DNA from: Citromicrobium sp.
GTDB taxonomy: Bacteria > Pseudomonadota > Alphaproteobacteria > Sphingomonadales > Sphingomonadaceae
Assembly: GCA_002729695.1 (NCBI GenBank)
Contig: PBYQ01000006.1
Location: 62,001 to 126,000, forward strand
DNA: 64,000 nt
Reading direction: 5' to 3'
Shown: positions 9,643 to 18,890 of the stretch, one piece after another
How the letters are laid out: the number at the start of each line of letters is the position of its first letter
How positions within the stretch are numbered: the stretch's first letter is position 1
Made by a program: the position numbers and the translations under genes
Notes under the pieces: generated by a model
Told to the model about the DNA's origin: nothing
Database searches by the model: none
What the model saw: the letters and a program-made list of their open reading frames with translations, nothing else

Positions 9643-9659
9643 TGTGTCAGGTGTGTCAG
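9643..9659 (+). promoter_or_regulatory. Tandem TGTGTCAG direct repeat before enoyl-CoA hydratase
   Basis: The octamer TGTGTCAG occurs at 9643-9650 and 9652-9659, nine bases apart, directly before the GAGGAGAG ribosome-binding site. An 11-base dyad (gacac-t-gtgtc, 9638-9648) overlaps the first copy. The position suits an operator, but no regulator can be named. Confidence 0.25.
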
Positions 9660-9675
9660 CGAGGAGAGAATGCGG

Positions 9676-10563
9676 ATGCCTGACTTCACCCAGATCAAGC
9701 TCGATATCGACGGACCGATTGCGACGATTACGCTCTATCGGCCCAACAAGATGAATGCCTTCACGCACCAGATGCGCGATGAGATGATCGAGGCGATCGA
9801 CATCACCGATGCCGACGACGCCGTGCGCGCGGTAATCGTCACGGGCGACGGCCAGCGCGCCTTTTGCGCCGGGGCCGACCTTACCCCGCCGAAGAACCCG
9901 GATGGCACCGACAAGCACGTGTTTTCCGACCCTACGACGGTCGACGATCTGTCCGATCCGCTGGTGCGCGATGGCGGCGGACGGCTGGTTTTGCGGCTGT
10001 TCAATTCGCAAAAGCCGCTGATCGGTGCGTGCAACGGCGTTGCGGTGGGCGTGGGCGCGACAATGCAGCTGCCCTTCGACATGCGGCTGTGTTCGGACAA
10101 TGCACGCTTCGGCTTCGTGTTCGCCAAGCGCGGCATTACGCCGGAGGCGTGCTCCAGCTGGTTCCTTCCGCGTCTCGTCGGCATGTCGACCGCGCTCGAA
10201 TGGTGCATGACGGGCCGCATCTTCGACGCGCAGGAAGCGCTCGATGCAGGGCTTGTCCGCTCGGTCCCCCCGCAGGGCGAGCTGATGGACGCTGCGCGCG
10301 CACTGGCGCACGAAATTGCGGAGAATGCCTCGCCGATCTCGGTCGCGATGACGCGTGCGCTGCTCTGGCGTCTGTCGGCGGAAGATCACCCGATGAAGGC
10401 GCACCGGATCGATAGCCGCTCGATCTACCGTCTCTCTCGCGGGGCCGATGCGAAGGAAGGCATTGCCAGCTTCCTCGAAAAGCGCCCGCCCGATTTCACC
10501 GGCAAGGTCAGTGAAGGCATGCCCGATTTCTACCCCTGGTGGCAGGAGCCCGAATATAAATGA
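9676..10563 (+). CDS. Enoyl-CoA hydratase/isomerase family protein
   Basis: A 295-residue crotonase-fold enzyme that would hydrate trans-2-enoyl-CoA or act as an isomerase. Typical blocks are FCAGADLTPP (oxyanion-hole region near residue 70), NGVAVGVGATMQLPFDMRL, and the glutamate-bearing TPEACSSWFLPRLVG. A GAGGAGAG element at 9661-9668 is well spaced from the ATG at 9676 but not from the in-frame ATG at 9670. The C-terminal part is longer than in the shortest crotonases. The stop overlaps the mtnP start (ATGA), so the two are translationally coupled. The 240 bases upstream probably carry a promoter. Confidence 0.9.
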   Translation: MPDFTQIKLDIDGPIATITLYRPNKMNAFTHQMRDEMIEAIDITDADDAVRAVIVTGDGQRAFCAGADLTPPKNPDGTDKHVFSDPTTVDDLSDPLVRDGGGRLVLRLFNSQKPLIGACNGVAVGVGATMQLPFDMRLCSDNARFGFVFAKRGITPEACSSWFLPRLVGMSTALEWCMTGRIFDAQEALDAGLVRSVPPQGELMDAARALAHEIAENASPISVAMTRALLWRLSAEDHPMKAHRIDSRSIYRLSRGADAKEGIASFLEKRPPDFTGKVSEGMPDFYPWWQEPEYK

Positions 10564-11429
10564 GTGAAGCTTGGCACATCGGAGTCCTCGGCGGCTCGGG
10601 CCTCTACGAGGGGATCGAGCTGGAGAACCAGCAGCAGATCGAGGTCTCCTCGCCCTTCGGCGAACCTTCCGGCCCGGTGACCACCGGCACGGTAGGCCAT
10701 GTCCGGCTGACCTTCATGGCGCGGCACGGGGCGGGGCATGCGAAGTCGCCCGACACGGTGAACTATCGCGCCAATATCGACGTGATGAAGCGCTGCGGCG
10801 TGACCGATCTCATCGCGATCAGCGCGATCGGCTCCTTGCGCGAGGAAATGGCACCGACGCATTTCGTGGGCGTCGACCAGTTCATCGACCGGACCAGCGG
10901 GCGCGCGAGCAGCTTCTTCGGGGAAGGGCTGGTGGCGCATGTCTCCCTGGCCGATCCGGTCTGCCCGCGGCTTGCCGCGCTGGTCGCCAACGCGGCGGAG
11001 TCGAGCGGTTCGACCGTCCATCGCGGCGGGACCTATATCGCGATGGAAGGGCCGCAATTCTCAACCCGCGCGGAAAGCCGCATGTATCGCGGCTGGGGCG
11101 GGGACGTGATCGGGATGACCGGGATGCCCGAGGCGCGGCTCGCCCGCGAGGCGGAGCTGCCCTACGCGCTGATCGGCATGGTCACCGACTACGACAGCTG
11201 GCGCGATGAAGAGGCCGGGGTTGAGGCGTTCGATATCCTCGCCGTGCTCAAGGGCAATGCCGACCGTGCGCGCGCCATGCTCGACGAGCTGGTTGCGACC
11301 TTGCCCGATACCCGTGCACCGAGCCCGGTGGACACCGCGCTCGAACACGCGATCATCACAGCGCCCGAAATGCGCGACAAGACGCTGATGGCGAAGCTCG
11401 ATGCGATTGCCGGGCGGGTGCTTGGCTAG
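10560..11429 (+). CDS. mtnP: S-methyl-5'-thioadenosine phosphorylase
   Basis: A 289-residue phosphorylase of the PNP/MTAP family that splits methylthioadenosine into adenine and methylthioribose-1-phosphate for methionine salvage. Visible hallmarks are the phosphate-binding GVLGGSGLY at the N terminus, ARHGAGHAKSP, the MEGPQFSTRAES block, and MVTDYDSW. The two aspartates of the TDYD motif mark adenosine-type rather than guanosine/inosine-type specificity. A thioinosine-preferring variant cannot be excluded. It is coupled to the enoyl-CoA hydratase gene by an ATGA overlap, although the pathways are unrelated. Confidence 0.9.
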   Translation: MSEAWHIGVLGGSGLYEGIELENQQQIEVSSPFGEPSGPVTTGTVGHVRLTFMARHGAGHAKSPDTVNYRANIDVMKRCGVTDLIAISAIGSLREEMAPTHFVGVDQFIDRTSGRASSFFGEGLVAHVSLADPVCPRLAALVANAAESSGSTVHRGGTYIAMEGPQFSTRAESRMYRGWGGDVIGMTGMPEARLAREAELPYALIGMVTDYDSWRDEEAGVEAFDILAVLKGNADRARAMLDELVATLPDTRAPSPVDTALEHAIITAPEMRDKTLMAKLDAIAGRVLG

Positions 11430-11467
11430 GGCGGCAAGGGCCCGGGTCCTCGAGAGCGAACCTCGAA

Positions 11468-12496
11468 CTAGTTGCTGAACGCGTCGGCGATGGAGCAGCC
11501 TGCCGGGCCGAGGATGACGATGAACAGCGTCGGCAGGATGAACAGGATTAGCGGCACGGTCATGATCGCGGGCAGGCGCGCAGCCTTCTCCTCCGCGCGC
11601 ATCATCCGCTCGTTGCGGAATTCGGCGGAAAGGACGCGCAGTGCCGATGCCAGCGGCGTACCGTAGCGCTCGGTCTGGATCAGCGTGGTGACGACGCCTT
11701 TCACTGCTTCGAGGTCGACGCGATAGGCGAGGTTGTCGAACGCCTTTTTGCGTTCGTTGAGGAACGACAGCTCGATGGCGGTCAGCAGGAATTCGTCGCC
11801 CAGTTCGGGATACGCACGGCCCAGTTCCTTGGCGACGCGGTTGAAGGCTGCGTCGACGGTCAGACCCGCCTCGGCGCAGATCACCAGCAGGTCGAGCGCG
11901 TCGGGCAGGCCCTTGCGGATCGCGTCGGTGCGCTTCTTGGCCTTGTTGCCGATGTAGAGCTCGGGCCCCTTGTAGCCGAGCAACACGACGAGAGAGAGCG
12001 CGCCGATCCGCTTGATGCTGCCCCAGTCGGCAAACATGTCCGACACGTAGAAGACGTAAAATGCAATCAGACCCAGGACGATCGGCAGGATCGCGCGCGC
12101 GCCGATTACGTAGACCGCGTATTCCTTGTTGCGGATACCGGCATGGGCGAGCTTCTGCTGCACCACTGCGAGCTGGCTGGGCTGGAGGACGTTGAAGTTG
12201 TTGAGCGCATCCTTGACGCGGTCGGTCTTCTCGGTCCGCCGGACGAGGCTCTTTCGCTTGCGCCCGTGTTCCTTGACGATGCCCGCCTTCAGTTCGTCGC
12301 GCCGGGCGTTCAGCGCTTTGATCCGCTTCGCCATGGGATCGCGCACCGTCACCGCAGCGTAGATCGCGGTCATCGCCGCCATCGTCGCGATGGCGACCAT
12401 GACCGTAGCGACCATGATGACGTCGACGCCCAACAAGGTAGGGCCTGCCGGTGTTCCGGCAATCAGGACAGGGGAAAGGATGCTGGAATGGTCCAT
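11468..12496 (-). CDS. tadC: Tad pilus inner-membrane platform protein TadC
   Basis: A 342-residue type II secretion F-domain protein, one of two polytopic platform proteins on which the Tad (Flp) pilus is built. It has an N-terminal membrane segment (VIMVATVMVAIATMAAMTAIY), a basic cytosolic stretch, two central helices, the F-domain core (KGLPDALDLLVICAEAGLTVDAAF) and a C-terminal hydrophobic segment. The start shares one base with the tadB stop (TGATG), so it is the coupled last gene of the operon. Confidence 0.92.
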   Translation of the reverse strand: MDHSSILSPVLIAGTPAGPTLLGVDVIMVATVMVAIATMAAMTAIYAAVTVRDPMAKRIKALNARRDELKAGIVKEHGRKRKSLVRRTEKTDRVKDALNNFNVLQPSQLAVVQQKLAHAGIRNKEYAVYVIGARAILPIVLGLIAFYVFYVSDMFADWGSIKRIGALSLVVLLGYKGPELYIGNKAKKRTDAIRKGLPDALDLLVICAEAGLTVDAAFNRVAKELGRAYPELGDEFLLTAIELSFLNERKKAFDNLAYRVDLEAVKGVVTTLIQTERYGTPLASALRVLSAEFRNERMMRAEEKAARLPAIMTVPLILFILPTLFIVILGPAGCSIADAFSN

Positions 12497-13467
12497 CAGA
12501 TTTCGAAGCTCACCATCCGGGACATGATGAACACCCCAAGACCCATCCAGATGAGCCCGCCGATGCCGATCACGATCAGTCGCTGATCGATGAAAAAGGC
12601 GCCGATATAGCTCGGATTGATCCAGAAGATCATGAAGAACACCAGGAACGGCAGCGAACCGACGATGTAGGCCGATGCCTTGGATTCGGAGCTCATCGCC
12701 TTGATCTTCAGCTTCATCTGCGAACGCTTGCGCAGCACGTCGGAAAGGTTGGACAGCGTTTCCGCTAGGTTGCCCCCGGTTTCGCGCTGGATCGCCAGCG
12801 TGATGGTGAAAAAGTTGAATTCGGCGATGTTGAGCCGGTCCGCGCTGACCTGCATCGACTCTTCCATCGTCCGCCCAATCTTGATCCGTTCGATGATGCC
12901 CTTGAACTCGATCCCGACAGGGCCGGGGACTTCCTGGGCGACCACCGCGAGCGTTTCCGTCACCGGAAGACCGGACCGAAGGCCACGCACCAGCAGGTCG
13001 ATCGCATCGGGGAACTTGGCGATGAATTGCGAGGTGCGACGCTTGATGAAGAAGTTGACTACCATGTGCGGGATTGCGGCACCGATCAGAAGCCCGCCGA
13101 TCAAGGAGAGGAGCGGCACACCGCTCTGGAGGTAGAGGATAAGGCCCACCACCAGCGCGAGGCCGAAGCTGACATAAAGGTACTGCGACACGGTCCAGCG
13201 CTTGCCGGTCCGTTCGAGACGCAGAGCCAGCGCTTCTGTGCGCGAACCGGCACCGGCGACCCGCTGAACCTTCGGCTTGCGGGCGGCCATCGCCTTTTTC
13301 ATCTGCGATTCGACCCGCGCTTCGGTGCTTTCCGAATGGCGGTAGCGCACACCGCTCAGGCGTCGTTGCACCTGCTTGTGCATCGACGGGCCGCTCAGCC
13401 CTGCGATCGCGATGCCGAGCAGCGCAAAGGCGCCGATAAACACTAGGAAGATCTGGATGAGGTCCAT
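12496..13467 (-). CDS. tadB: Tad pilus inner-membrane platform protein TadB
   Basis: A 323-residue type II secretion F-domain protein that pairs with TadC. It has an N-terminal hydrophobic helix, two helices around residues 95-140, the F-domain core (FPDAIDLLVRGLRSGLPVTETL) and two C-terminal helices. The ATG lies 61 bases downstream of the cpaE stop. In most Tad operons the secretion ATPase gene cpaF/tadA stands at this point, and here it is absent. Confidence 0.92.
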   Translation of the reverse strand: MDLIQIFLVFIGAFALLGIAIAGLSGPSMHKQVQRRLSGVRYRHSESTEARVESQMKKAMAARKPKVQRVAGAGSRTEALALRLERTGKRWTVSQYLYVSFGLALVVGLILYLQSGVPLLSLIGGLLIGAAIPHMVVNFFIKRRTSQFIAKFPDAIDLLVRGLRSGLPVTETLAVVAQEVPGPVGIEFKGIIERIKIGRTMEESMQVSADRLNIAEFNFFTITLAIQRETGGNLAETLSNLSDVLRKRSQMKLKIKAMSSESKASAYIVGSLPFLVFFMIFWINPSYIGAFFIDQRLIVIGIGGLIWMGLGVFIMSRMVSFEI

Positions 13468-13528
13468 CGCTATCTTTCGAATCCTCGCCGATATGTGCCC
13501 TATGCCCCGTCTGGGCTGGGCAGCGCGA

Positions 13529-14848
13529 TCAGGCGTTGGCTTTCGCTACCCCCTTGGCCTTCGATTTACTGGCACCCGACGGCTTGGATTTCTTGCTCGT
13601 CGACATAATGGACTTGATATCCAGCGAGCCGAGCAGCGATTTCTTGCCAGCGGGTTCGGCGGGTTCGAGAACCTCGTCGCCAGCGGAAAGAATGTGGCTG
13701 ACGATCTGGCGCATCTGCGCGGCCACCTTGCTGGTCTTGTTCGCTTCGACGAAAGCCTGGCCCAATTTAGCGGCATTGGTCGCGGCCTTGGCATCGTAAG
13801 GGATGACAAAGTCGACCTTGCGCTCAACCGATGCCTCGAAATCGGCACGGCTGATCTCTGCCAGACCGTTCTGGCTCTTGTTGGCGAGCAGTACCGGCTG
13901 GGCGTGCGGCGCGTATGTTTTGAGCCAGCTCAGAATGCGGATCGTGTCGCGCGCCGAAGCGAGGGTGAATTCGCAGACGACGGTGATGAAGTTCACATCC
14001 GCAAGCAATTGCGGGAAGTTGATCAGCATGTTGCGCGGCAGATCGATGACGGTCATTTCGAACGCCTGGCGGAATTCCTCCTCCAGCTGCACGAATGCCG
14101 CGCCATCGGTCATCAGCGGGGCACTGATCGGCGCCTCGGCGGAAAGCACGGCGAGATTGTCGTTCGCGCGGATCATCGCGCGTTCGATGAACAGACCGTC
14201 GATCCGGCTCGGATTGTCGATCGCGTCGGTCAGGCCACGCCCCGGCTCGAGATCGAGCGTCAGCGCGCCGGTGCCGAAATGGACGTCCAGATCGAGCAGC
14301 GCGGTCGGCAGTTTCTGTTCGTCGCTGAACAGCCATGCGAGCGAGGTGGCGATGGTCGACGCGCCCGCGCCGCCACGCGTGCCCACGACTGCGGTGGAGA
14401 TGTGGCGCTTTGCGGTCTGGGCATCGACGGCCTTGGGGGTGTTGAACACAGTCTGCGCGTCGTTGAGCGCGTCGCGCACCTGCGCGGTCGCGAGCGGCTT
14501 AAGCAGATAGTCGTGAATCCCGCTGGCAAGGAGATCGCGATACAGGCGCACATCGTTGACCTGCCCTATGGCAATGACGACCGTTCCGGGTTCGCAAACC
14601 TCGGCAAGGCCGTTGATCTCGGTCAGTGGGTCGCTGCATTCGGAAAGATCGACCACCAGGATATTGGGGCTCGAAGTGACCGAAAGGCTCTGGATCGCGT
14701 TGCGCAATCCCCCCTTGGCGCATTTCTCGGGCGCCCAGCCCAGTTCGGCGACTACCGGACGCAAGGTGTCGAGCGCGGTATCGTCGCAAATGAATGCGGC
14801 GAAGGGGTCCCGGTTACCCAACATGCCAGAATTCCACGGTGCGTTCAT
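13529..14848 (-). CDS. cpaE: Tad pilus localization ATPase-like protein CpaE/TadZ
   Basis: A 439-residue protein with an N-terminal receiver-like domain (about residues 15-130) and a MinD/ParA-like domain. In Tad systems this protein places the pilus machine, often at a pole. The nucleotide loop reads GTRGGAGASTIATSLAW, with serine where the P-loop lysine would stand; this is usual for CpaE. The Walker B-like VIDLPRNM is present. The C terminus is a lysine/serine-rich tail. The ATG at 14848 is preceded by GAGGAAG. A longer open frame into cpaD is not used. Confidence 0.9.
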   Translation of the reverse strand: MNAPWNSGMLGNRDPFAAFICDDTALDTLRPVVAELGWAPEKCAKGGLRNAIQSLSVTSSPNILVVDLSECSDPLTEINGLAEVCEPGTVVIAIGQVNDVRLYRDLLASGIHDYLLKPLATAQVRDALNDAQTVFNTPKAVDAQTAKRHISTAVVGTRGGAGASTIATSLAWLFSDEQKLPTALLDLDVHFGTGALTLDLEPGRGLTDAIDNPSRIDGLFIERAMIRANDNLAVLSAEAPISAPLMTDGAAFVQLEEEFRQAFEMTVIDLPRNMLINFPQLLADVNFITVVCEFTLASARDTIRILSWLKTYAPHAQPVLLANKSQNGLAEISRADFEASVERKVDFVIPYDAKAATNAAKLGQAFVEANKTSKVAAQMRQIVSHILSAGDEVLEPAEPAGKKSLLGSLDIKSIMSTSKKSKPSGASKSKAKGVAKANA

Positions 14849-14873
14849 CGTGCTTCCTCGTTCATTCGCGCTG

Positions 14874-15515
14874 TCAGTCCGGGCTGCTGGTGGTGGTTGT
14901 GCCAGCGCTGCCGCCAGTTCCGTTACTGCCCGAGCGGTAGGCTTCGATCGCGCTGTTCGACTTGGTGATGACGGCGTTCCCTTCGACCTCCTGTCCACGG
15001 ACGAGGTCTTCCGGATTGGCGACCATCGCAGCGAGATTGCTGTTGGTTGCGCAGCCGTAGTTGCGGCTGGTGGCGTTGGCGTAGTTGCCATCGTAATCGT
15101 CCGACCAGTCTGGGCAGCCCGGCACAGTCGCGACCGAGCGTGTGACGACAACCCTAGTACGTCCGGGTTCGACGAAGCCTTCGGTAATCGGTGCGTGTTC
15201 GCTGAGAGCGAGCCCGTAACGATCGACGATCTTGCCCACCGCGGTCACCGTTGCGGGGTCGGTCCCGTCCGTCTCGATCGAGACGCGGTCGCCGTATTTC
15301 AGGTTGAGCGCCTCGAACCAGCCCGCCAGACGACGCTGTTCGGGGATCGAAGGTCCGCCGGGGCCACCGACGAGATCGAAGGTGTAATGCGTGCGCTCGA
15401 CCACCGGCTGCGCGGTGGAATACAGACTGTGGTTCATTGGTCCGCCACAGGCGCTCAGCGACAGGGCGAGGGTGGAGGCGATCAGGGCGACGCCAAGGCG
15501 TTTGGTGTTGGTCAT
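14874..15515 (-). CDS. cpaD: Tad pilus lipoprotein CpaD
   Basis: A 213-residue lipoprotein that assists the CpaC secretin in the outer membrane. The signal peptide ends in a lipobox (LSAC) with the lipidated cysteine at residue 23. The body carries the family pattern FDLVGGPGGPSIPEQRRLAGWF and TVPGCPDWSDDYDGNYANATSRNYGCATNSNLAAMVANP, quoted here in two overlapping-family blocks. The tail is glycine/serine/threonine-rich. The chosen ATG follows AGGGGA by about ten bases; a GTG six codons earlier overlaps the cpaC stop. Confidence 0.88.
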   Translation of the reverse strand: MTNTKRLGVALIASTLALSLSACGGPMNHSLYSTAQPVVERTHYTFDLVGGPGGPSIPEQRRLAGWFEALNLKYGDRVSIETDGTDPATVTAVGKIVDRYGLALSEHAPITEGFVEPGRTRVVVTRSVATVPGCPDWSDDYDGNYANATSRNYGCATNSNLAAMVANPEDLVRGQEVEGNAVITKSNSAIEAYRSGSNGTGGSAGTTTTSSPD

Positions 15516-15529
15516 GGCCGGGTATCCCC

Positions 15530-17122
15530 TCACTGGTTGATGCTGAAGCCGGGAGCGGCGGAGGCGCTGCGTTGCTTGCGCCGCGGCTGCTGCGCACGAC
15601 GTTCCGTATCGGCGCCTGTCTGGGCAATGCCGGGCTCTGCGGACTGGCGATCGCTGGTGCGCGGCATCGGGCGGACTTCCTGACCCTGCGGTGCGGGACG
15701 GGCCTCCTTCATGCCGAGCTGCTCGAGCGTCGAAGGGCTGTTGTACCCGTCCGTCGGCAGGCGGATGTCGTTGCCGTTGACCGGGTTGACCAGGTAGGGC
15801 GTGATGACGATCACCAGCTCGGTCTCTCCCCTGCGGAAGTTGGTCGAGCGGAACAGGTTGCCCAGGATCGGCACGTCGCCGAGGCCAGGGGCCTTGTCGA
15901 TCGCGCTTTGCGCATTGTTACTCATCAGACCGGCAATCATGAAGCTCTGGCCCGAACCCAGCTCGACCGTTGTCGATGCCTTGCGCGTGATCAGGGCGGG
16001 AATCTGGAAACCGTTCAGGGTGACCGCGCCTTGCGTTGAAAGCTCGGAAACCTCGGGTGCCACACGGATCGAGATGCGTCCGTTGGCAAGCACCGTCGGG
16101 GTGTAGTTCAGCTTTACGCCGTAGTTGCGGTATTCGACCGACGTCGCGCCGAGGCCCTGGCTGATCGGGATGGGAAATTCACCGCCTGCGAGGAAATCTG
16201 CGGTTTCGCCCGAGAGCGCGGTGAGGTTGGGCTGCGACAAGGTCGTGACGAGGCCATTGGTCTCCGCCAGATCGAGCGCTGCGCCGATATCGAGGCCGAG
16301 CAGGCGACCCACGCCCGCGAGCGTCGTGCCTCCCTCAAGCCCGTCGGCGATGTTGTAGCCGGCGCCTTCGAAGTTTTGCCCCGTCGCGAGCGGACCGCCA
16401 GGCACGCTCTGGGAGAAGGCTCCACGACCGCGCGAGACGCCGAACTTGAAGCCGCTGCTGCCGTCGATCGTGGTCAGGTTTGCACCCAGTGCGCGGACCA
16501 GCGAACGGCTGACTTCTGCGAAACGCACCTGCAGGTTGACCTGCAGCGGCGTCGCGGTCGTGATACGTGCGATGACATTGGTCTCATCGCCCAGGAAGGC
16601 CTGAACCAGTCGTTCCGCCTCTGCCGAGTCTTCGGGATTGGCGACGGTGCCCGTCAGCAGCACGGTATTATTGCCCATCGTAGCGACGGAGATTTTCGCC
16701 TGCGGCATCGCCAGCGCCAGCATCTGGTCGATGCTGCCGATGTTCGATCCCACGCGGATATTGGCCGCCCAGATCACGTCGCCCGCCGAATTGCTGGCAT
16801 AGACGGTGGTCTCGCCGCCCGATTTGCCGAACAGGTACAGCTGGCGCTGCGATTTGACCTGGATGTCGGCGATCGAATCGTTGGCGATGAACACGTCGCT
16901 CATCGATCCGGGCACGGTGATCAGTTCGCCCTTGCCGATCGACAGGACGATATCCTGTGTCGGGCGGACCACGGTCTGCGCGTCGGCCACTGTCGGCATC
17001 GACGCGAGTGGGGCGGCTAACAGCGCTGCGCAAAGCAGCGTCGGCCGGAGCCTGCGCCGGGCCCGTGCGGGCACAGCGGAGCGATGCTTGGCAGTCATTT
17101 TCATTGCCTTTTCCATGATCAT
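15530..17122 (-). CDS. cpaC: Tad pilus secretin CpaC/RcpA
   Basis: A 530-residue outer-membrane secretin forming the pore for the Flp pilus. It has a basic N terminus and signal peptide ending near ADAQ (residue 49), a BON/N0-like domain starting TQDIVLSIGKGELITV, and a second domain (LLTGTVANPEDSAEAERLV). The secretin core follows, with LSQPNLTALSGETADFLAGGEFPIP and IMIAGL-type strands toward the end. The C terminus is a proline/arginine-rich tail. The start overlaps the cpaB stop by four bases (ATGA). Confidence 0.92.
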   Translation of the reverse strand: MIMEKAMKMTAKHRSAVPARARRRLRPTLLCAALLAAPLASMPTVADAQTVVRPTQDIVLSIGKGELITVPGSMSDVFIANDSIADIQVKSQRQLYLFGKSGGETTVYASNSAGDVIWAANIRVGSNIGSIDQMLALAMPQAKISVATMGNNTVLLTGTVANPEDSAEAERLVQAFLGDETNVIARITTATPLQVNLQVRFAEVSRSLVRALGANLTTIDGSSGFKFGVSRGRGAFSQSVPGGPLATGQNFEGAGYNIADGLEGGTTLAGVGRLLGLDIGAALDLAETNGLVTTLSQPNLTALSGETADFLAGGEFPIPISQGLGATSVEYRNYGVKLNYTPTVLANGRISIRVAPEVSELSTQGAVTLNGFQIPALITRKASTTVELGSGQSFMIAGLMSNNAQSAIDKAPGLGDVPILGNLFRSTNFRRGETELVIVITPYLVNPVNGNDIRLPTDGYNSPSTLEQLGMKEARPAPQGQEVRPMPRTSDRQSAEPGIAQTGADTERRAQQPRRKQRSASAAPGFSINQ

Positions 17123-18204
17123 TCACGCCCCCCGATCGAGGTGGCTCGTGCAGTGTCGGTTTTGACACCACCGGTCTTTCCGGCGGCCACGCTGGTGCTT
17201 TGTTCACCGCGCATGACGCGCACCGTGGGGCCGGAAGGGGTTGAGGGAGCGGACGGGACCGGCACCCCGTTCGAAGCCTGAATTATCGGCGTCGGAGTGA
17301 AGGTTTCGCCGCCGCTATTCGACGGAGCCGACGGGCTCGATTGCGTGGCCGAACGGATCGCAAAGCGCGATACGTCGGCTCCGGTGACGTAGGACGACCC
17401 GGTGTCGCTCGGCATGGCGCGGGCGCGGGCGAGGAGGCGTGCCTCTTCTTCGGGCGTCGCGTTGTCGGGGATCTTGATGTCACCCGATGCGAGCGCGCGT
17501 TCCAGGTCGGTCGAATTGTCCGCGATGGAGCGCAGCGAGAGGCTGAGCGTACCGACGGTCTGCGCGACCGCGATCTTCTCCGCGATCTTGGGCGTCACTT
17601 CCAGCGTTACCGTGCTGACGGTGCGCGCCACGGTCTGACCATCGACGGTGTTCTGGCTGGTCGACTGGTCGGTCGCGAGCACGCGCAGGTTGCGCAGGAT
17701 CGTTTCGGTCGCCTTCAGCCCGTTGGCATCGTGGGTCATCATCAGGTCGATCCGGTCGCCCGGGAAGACGAACCCGGCGACGGCGGTGTTGGCGTTGACC
17801 GGCACGGTGACCGCACGCATTCCCGGAGCGAGCGCCGCAGCAAGGAAGCCGCGGTCGCCTGGCGCGACCAGCGCGCCCTGCGTGACCGGTTCGCCGGCGG
17901 TGATCTGGAAACGGACGACGGTGCCCAGGAGCTTGCTCACGTCGGACTCGCCGTCGATGAAATAGGCGTCCCGCACGAGGTCGTTGGGCCAGGCCTGGAA
18001 CCCGATTGCATCCTGGGTGATGATGGTTCCCACCGGCAGGCTGCGGTTGGCGACAAGGACGCGCGGCCCGGTGGGCTGGGCAGCTGCCGTGGCGGCGACC
18101 GCCTCCGGTGCGCTGGAGCCTGCGAACATCGAACGGGCGATAAAGGCCGTTCCTGCCGCGATGACCAGTGCTGCCAGCAACAGAACCAGCTTTTTCCTAT
18201 CCAT
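17119..18204 (-). CDS. cpaB: Tad pilus assembly protein CpaB/RcpC
   Basis: A 361-residue periplasmic protein of the Tad system. An N-terminal anchor (VLLLAALVIAAGTAFIA) precedes a SAF domain (RVLVANRSLPVGTIITQDAI) and the RcpC core with VNANTAVAGFVFPGDRIDLM, a fold thought to bind peptidoglycan. The C-terminal third is low-complexity, rich in Ser, Thr and Pro. It starts 97 bases after the cpaA stop and is coupled to cpaC. Confidence 0.9.
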   Translation of the reverse strand: MDRKKLVLLLAALVIAAGTAFIARSMFAGSSAPEAVAATAAAQPTGPRVLVANRSLPVGTIITQDAIGFQAWPNDLVRDAYFIDGESDVSKLLGTVVRFQITAGEPVTQGALVAPGDRGFLAAALAPGMRAVTVPVNANTAVAGFVFPGDRIDLMMTHDANGLKATETILRNLRVLATDQSTSQNTVDGQTVARTVSTVTLEVTPKIAEKIAVAQTVGTLSLSLRSIADNSTDLERALASGDIKIPDNATPEEEARLLARARAMPSDTGSSYVTGADVSRFAIRSATQSSPSAPSNSGGETFTPTPIIQASNGVPVPSAPSTPSGPTVRVMRGEQSTSVAAGKTGGVKTDTARATSIGGRE

Positions 18205-18301
18205 GACTTAGTGGACCCCCAGGATCGAAATTGCGCCGACTTCTGCCGACATGGTTTCCACGTTTATGAGCCGAATGGTTAAGATGAAGTTCACTGCTAG
18301 A

Positions 18302-18793
18302 TCAGGCAGTAAGGCCGATCGCTCGCCCGGCAGCAGGGAAATAGTGCGCGGCGAGAATCCACAATCCGGCGGCGGAAATCGCCACTCCATACGGAATCGC
18401 CAGGCGGTCCTTGCGGCGGCGCATGATGTGCCACGCGCCGAATGCCAGTGTTAACGCTCCGCCCAGCAGGGCCATCAGCACGATCAGCTGGCCGAACTGC
18501 AACGGGGCGATCCAGAGCGCCAGCGCAGTCAGCAGTTTGACGTCGCCACCACCCATTGCACGCAATGCGAACAACACCGCGAGGATGGCGAATGCGAGCG
18601 CGGCGATGCCGAGTTGAAGTGCCACGCCAGGCCACAGCGAAAGACCGCTCGCCCACCAGAATAACGGGGCACCCAGCGCGACAGTACCGGTAAGCCAGTT
18701 CGCGATCTGGCGCGAACGCAGATCTGTAATCGCCGCTGTTACCAGTGCGATTGCCAGCCCAACCAGCAGTGCATATTGCAGGTAGTCGTCCAT
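18302..18793 (-). CDS. cpaA: Prepilin peptidase CpaA/TadV (A24 family)
   Basis: A 163-residue polytopic aspartic peptidase that trims the leader of Flp prepilin. The two catalytic aspartates are Asp24 (AITDLRSRQIANWL) and Asp84 in the GxGD-type motif GGGDVK. The N-methyltransferase domain of larger prepilin peptidases is absent, as is normal for CpaA. It is the first gene of the leftward Tad operon and is divergent from the hydrolase gene. No Flp pilin gene lies before it, where one is often found. Confidence 0.9.
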   Translation of the reverse strand: MDDYLQYALLVGLAIALVTAAITDLRSRQIANWLTGTVALGAPLFWWASGLSLWPGVALQLGIAALAFAILAVLFALRAMGGGDVKLLTALALWIAPLQFGQLIVLMALLGGALTLAFGAWHIMRRRKDRLAIPYGVAISAAGLWILAAHYFPAAGRAIGLTA

Positions 18794-18890
18794 TATTATT
18801 GGGCCCCAAATCCCACTTTCTCGGAACGTGCTACGCGCTGGCGCTTACCAAAAAGTAACCAAGAGAAACTGGAATGCGAGAGTGAGAGTT

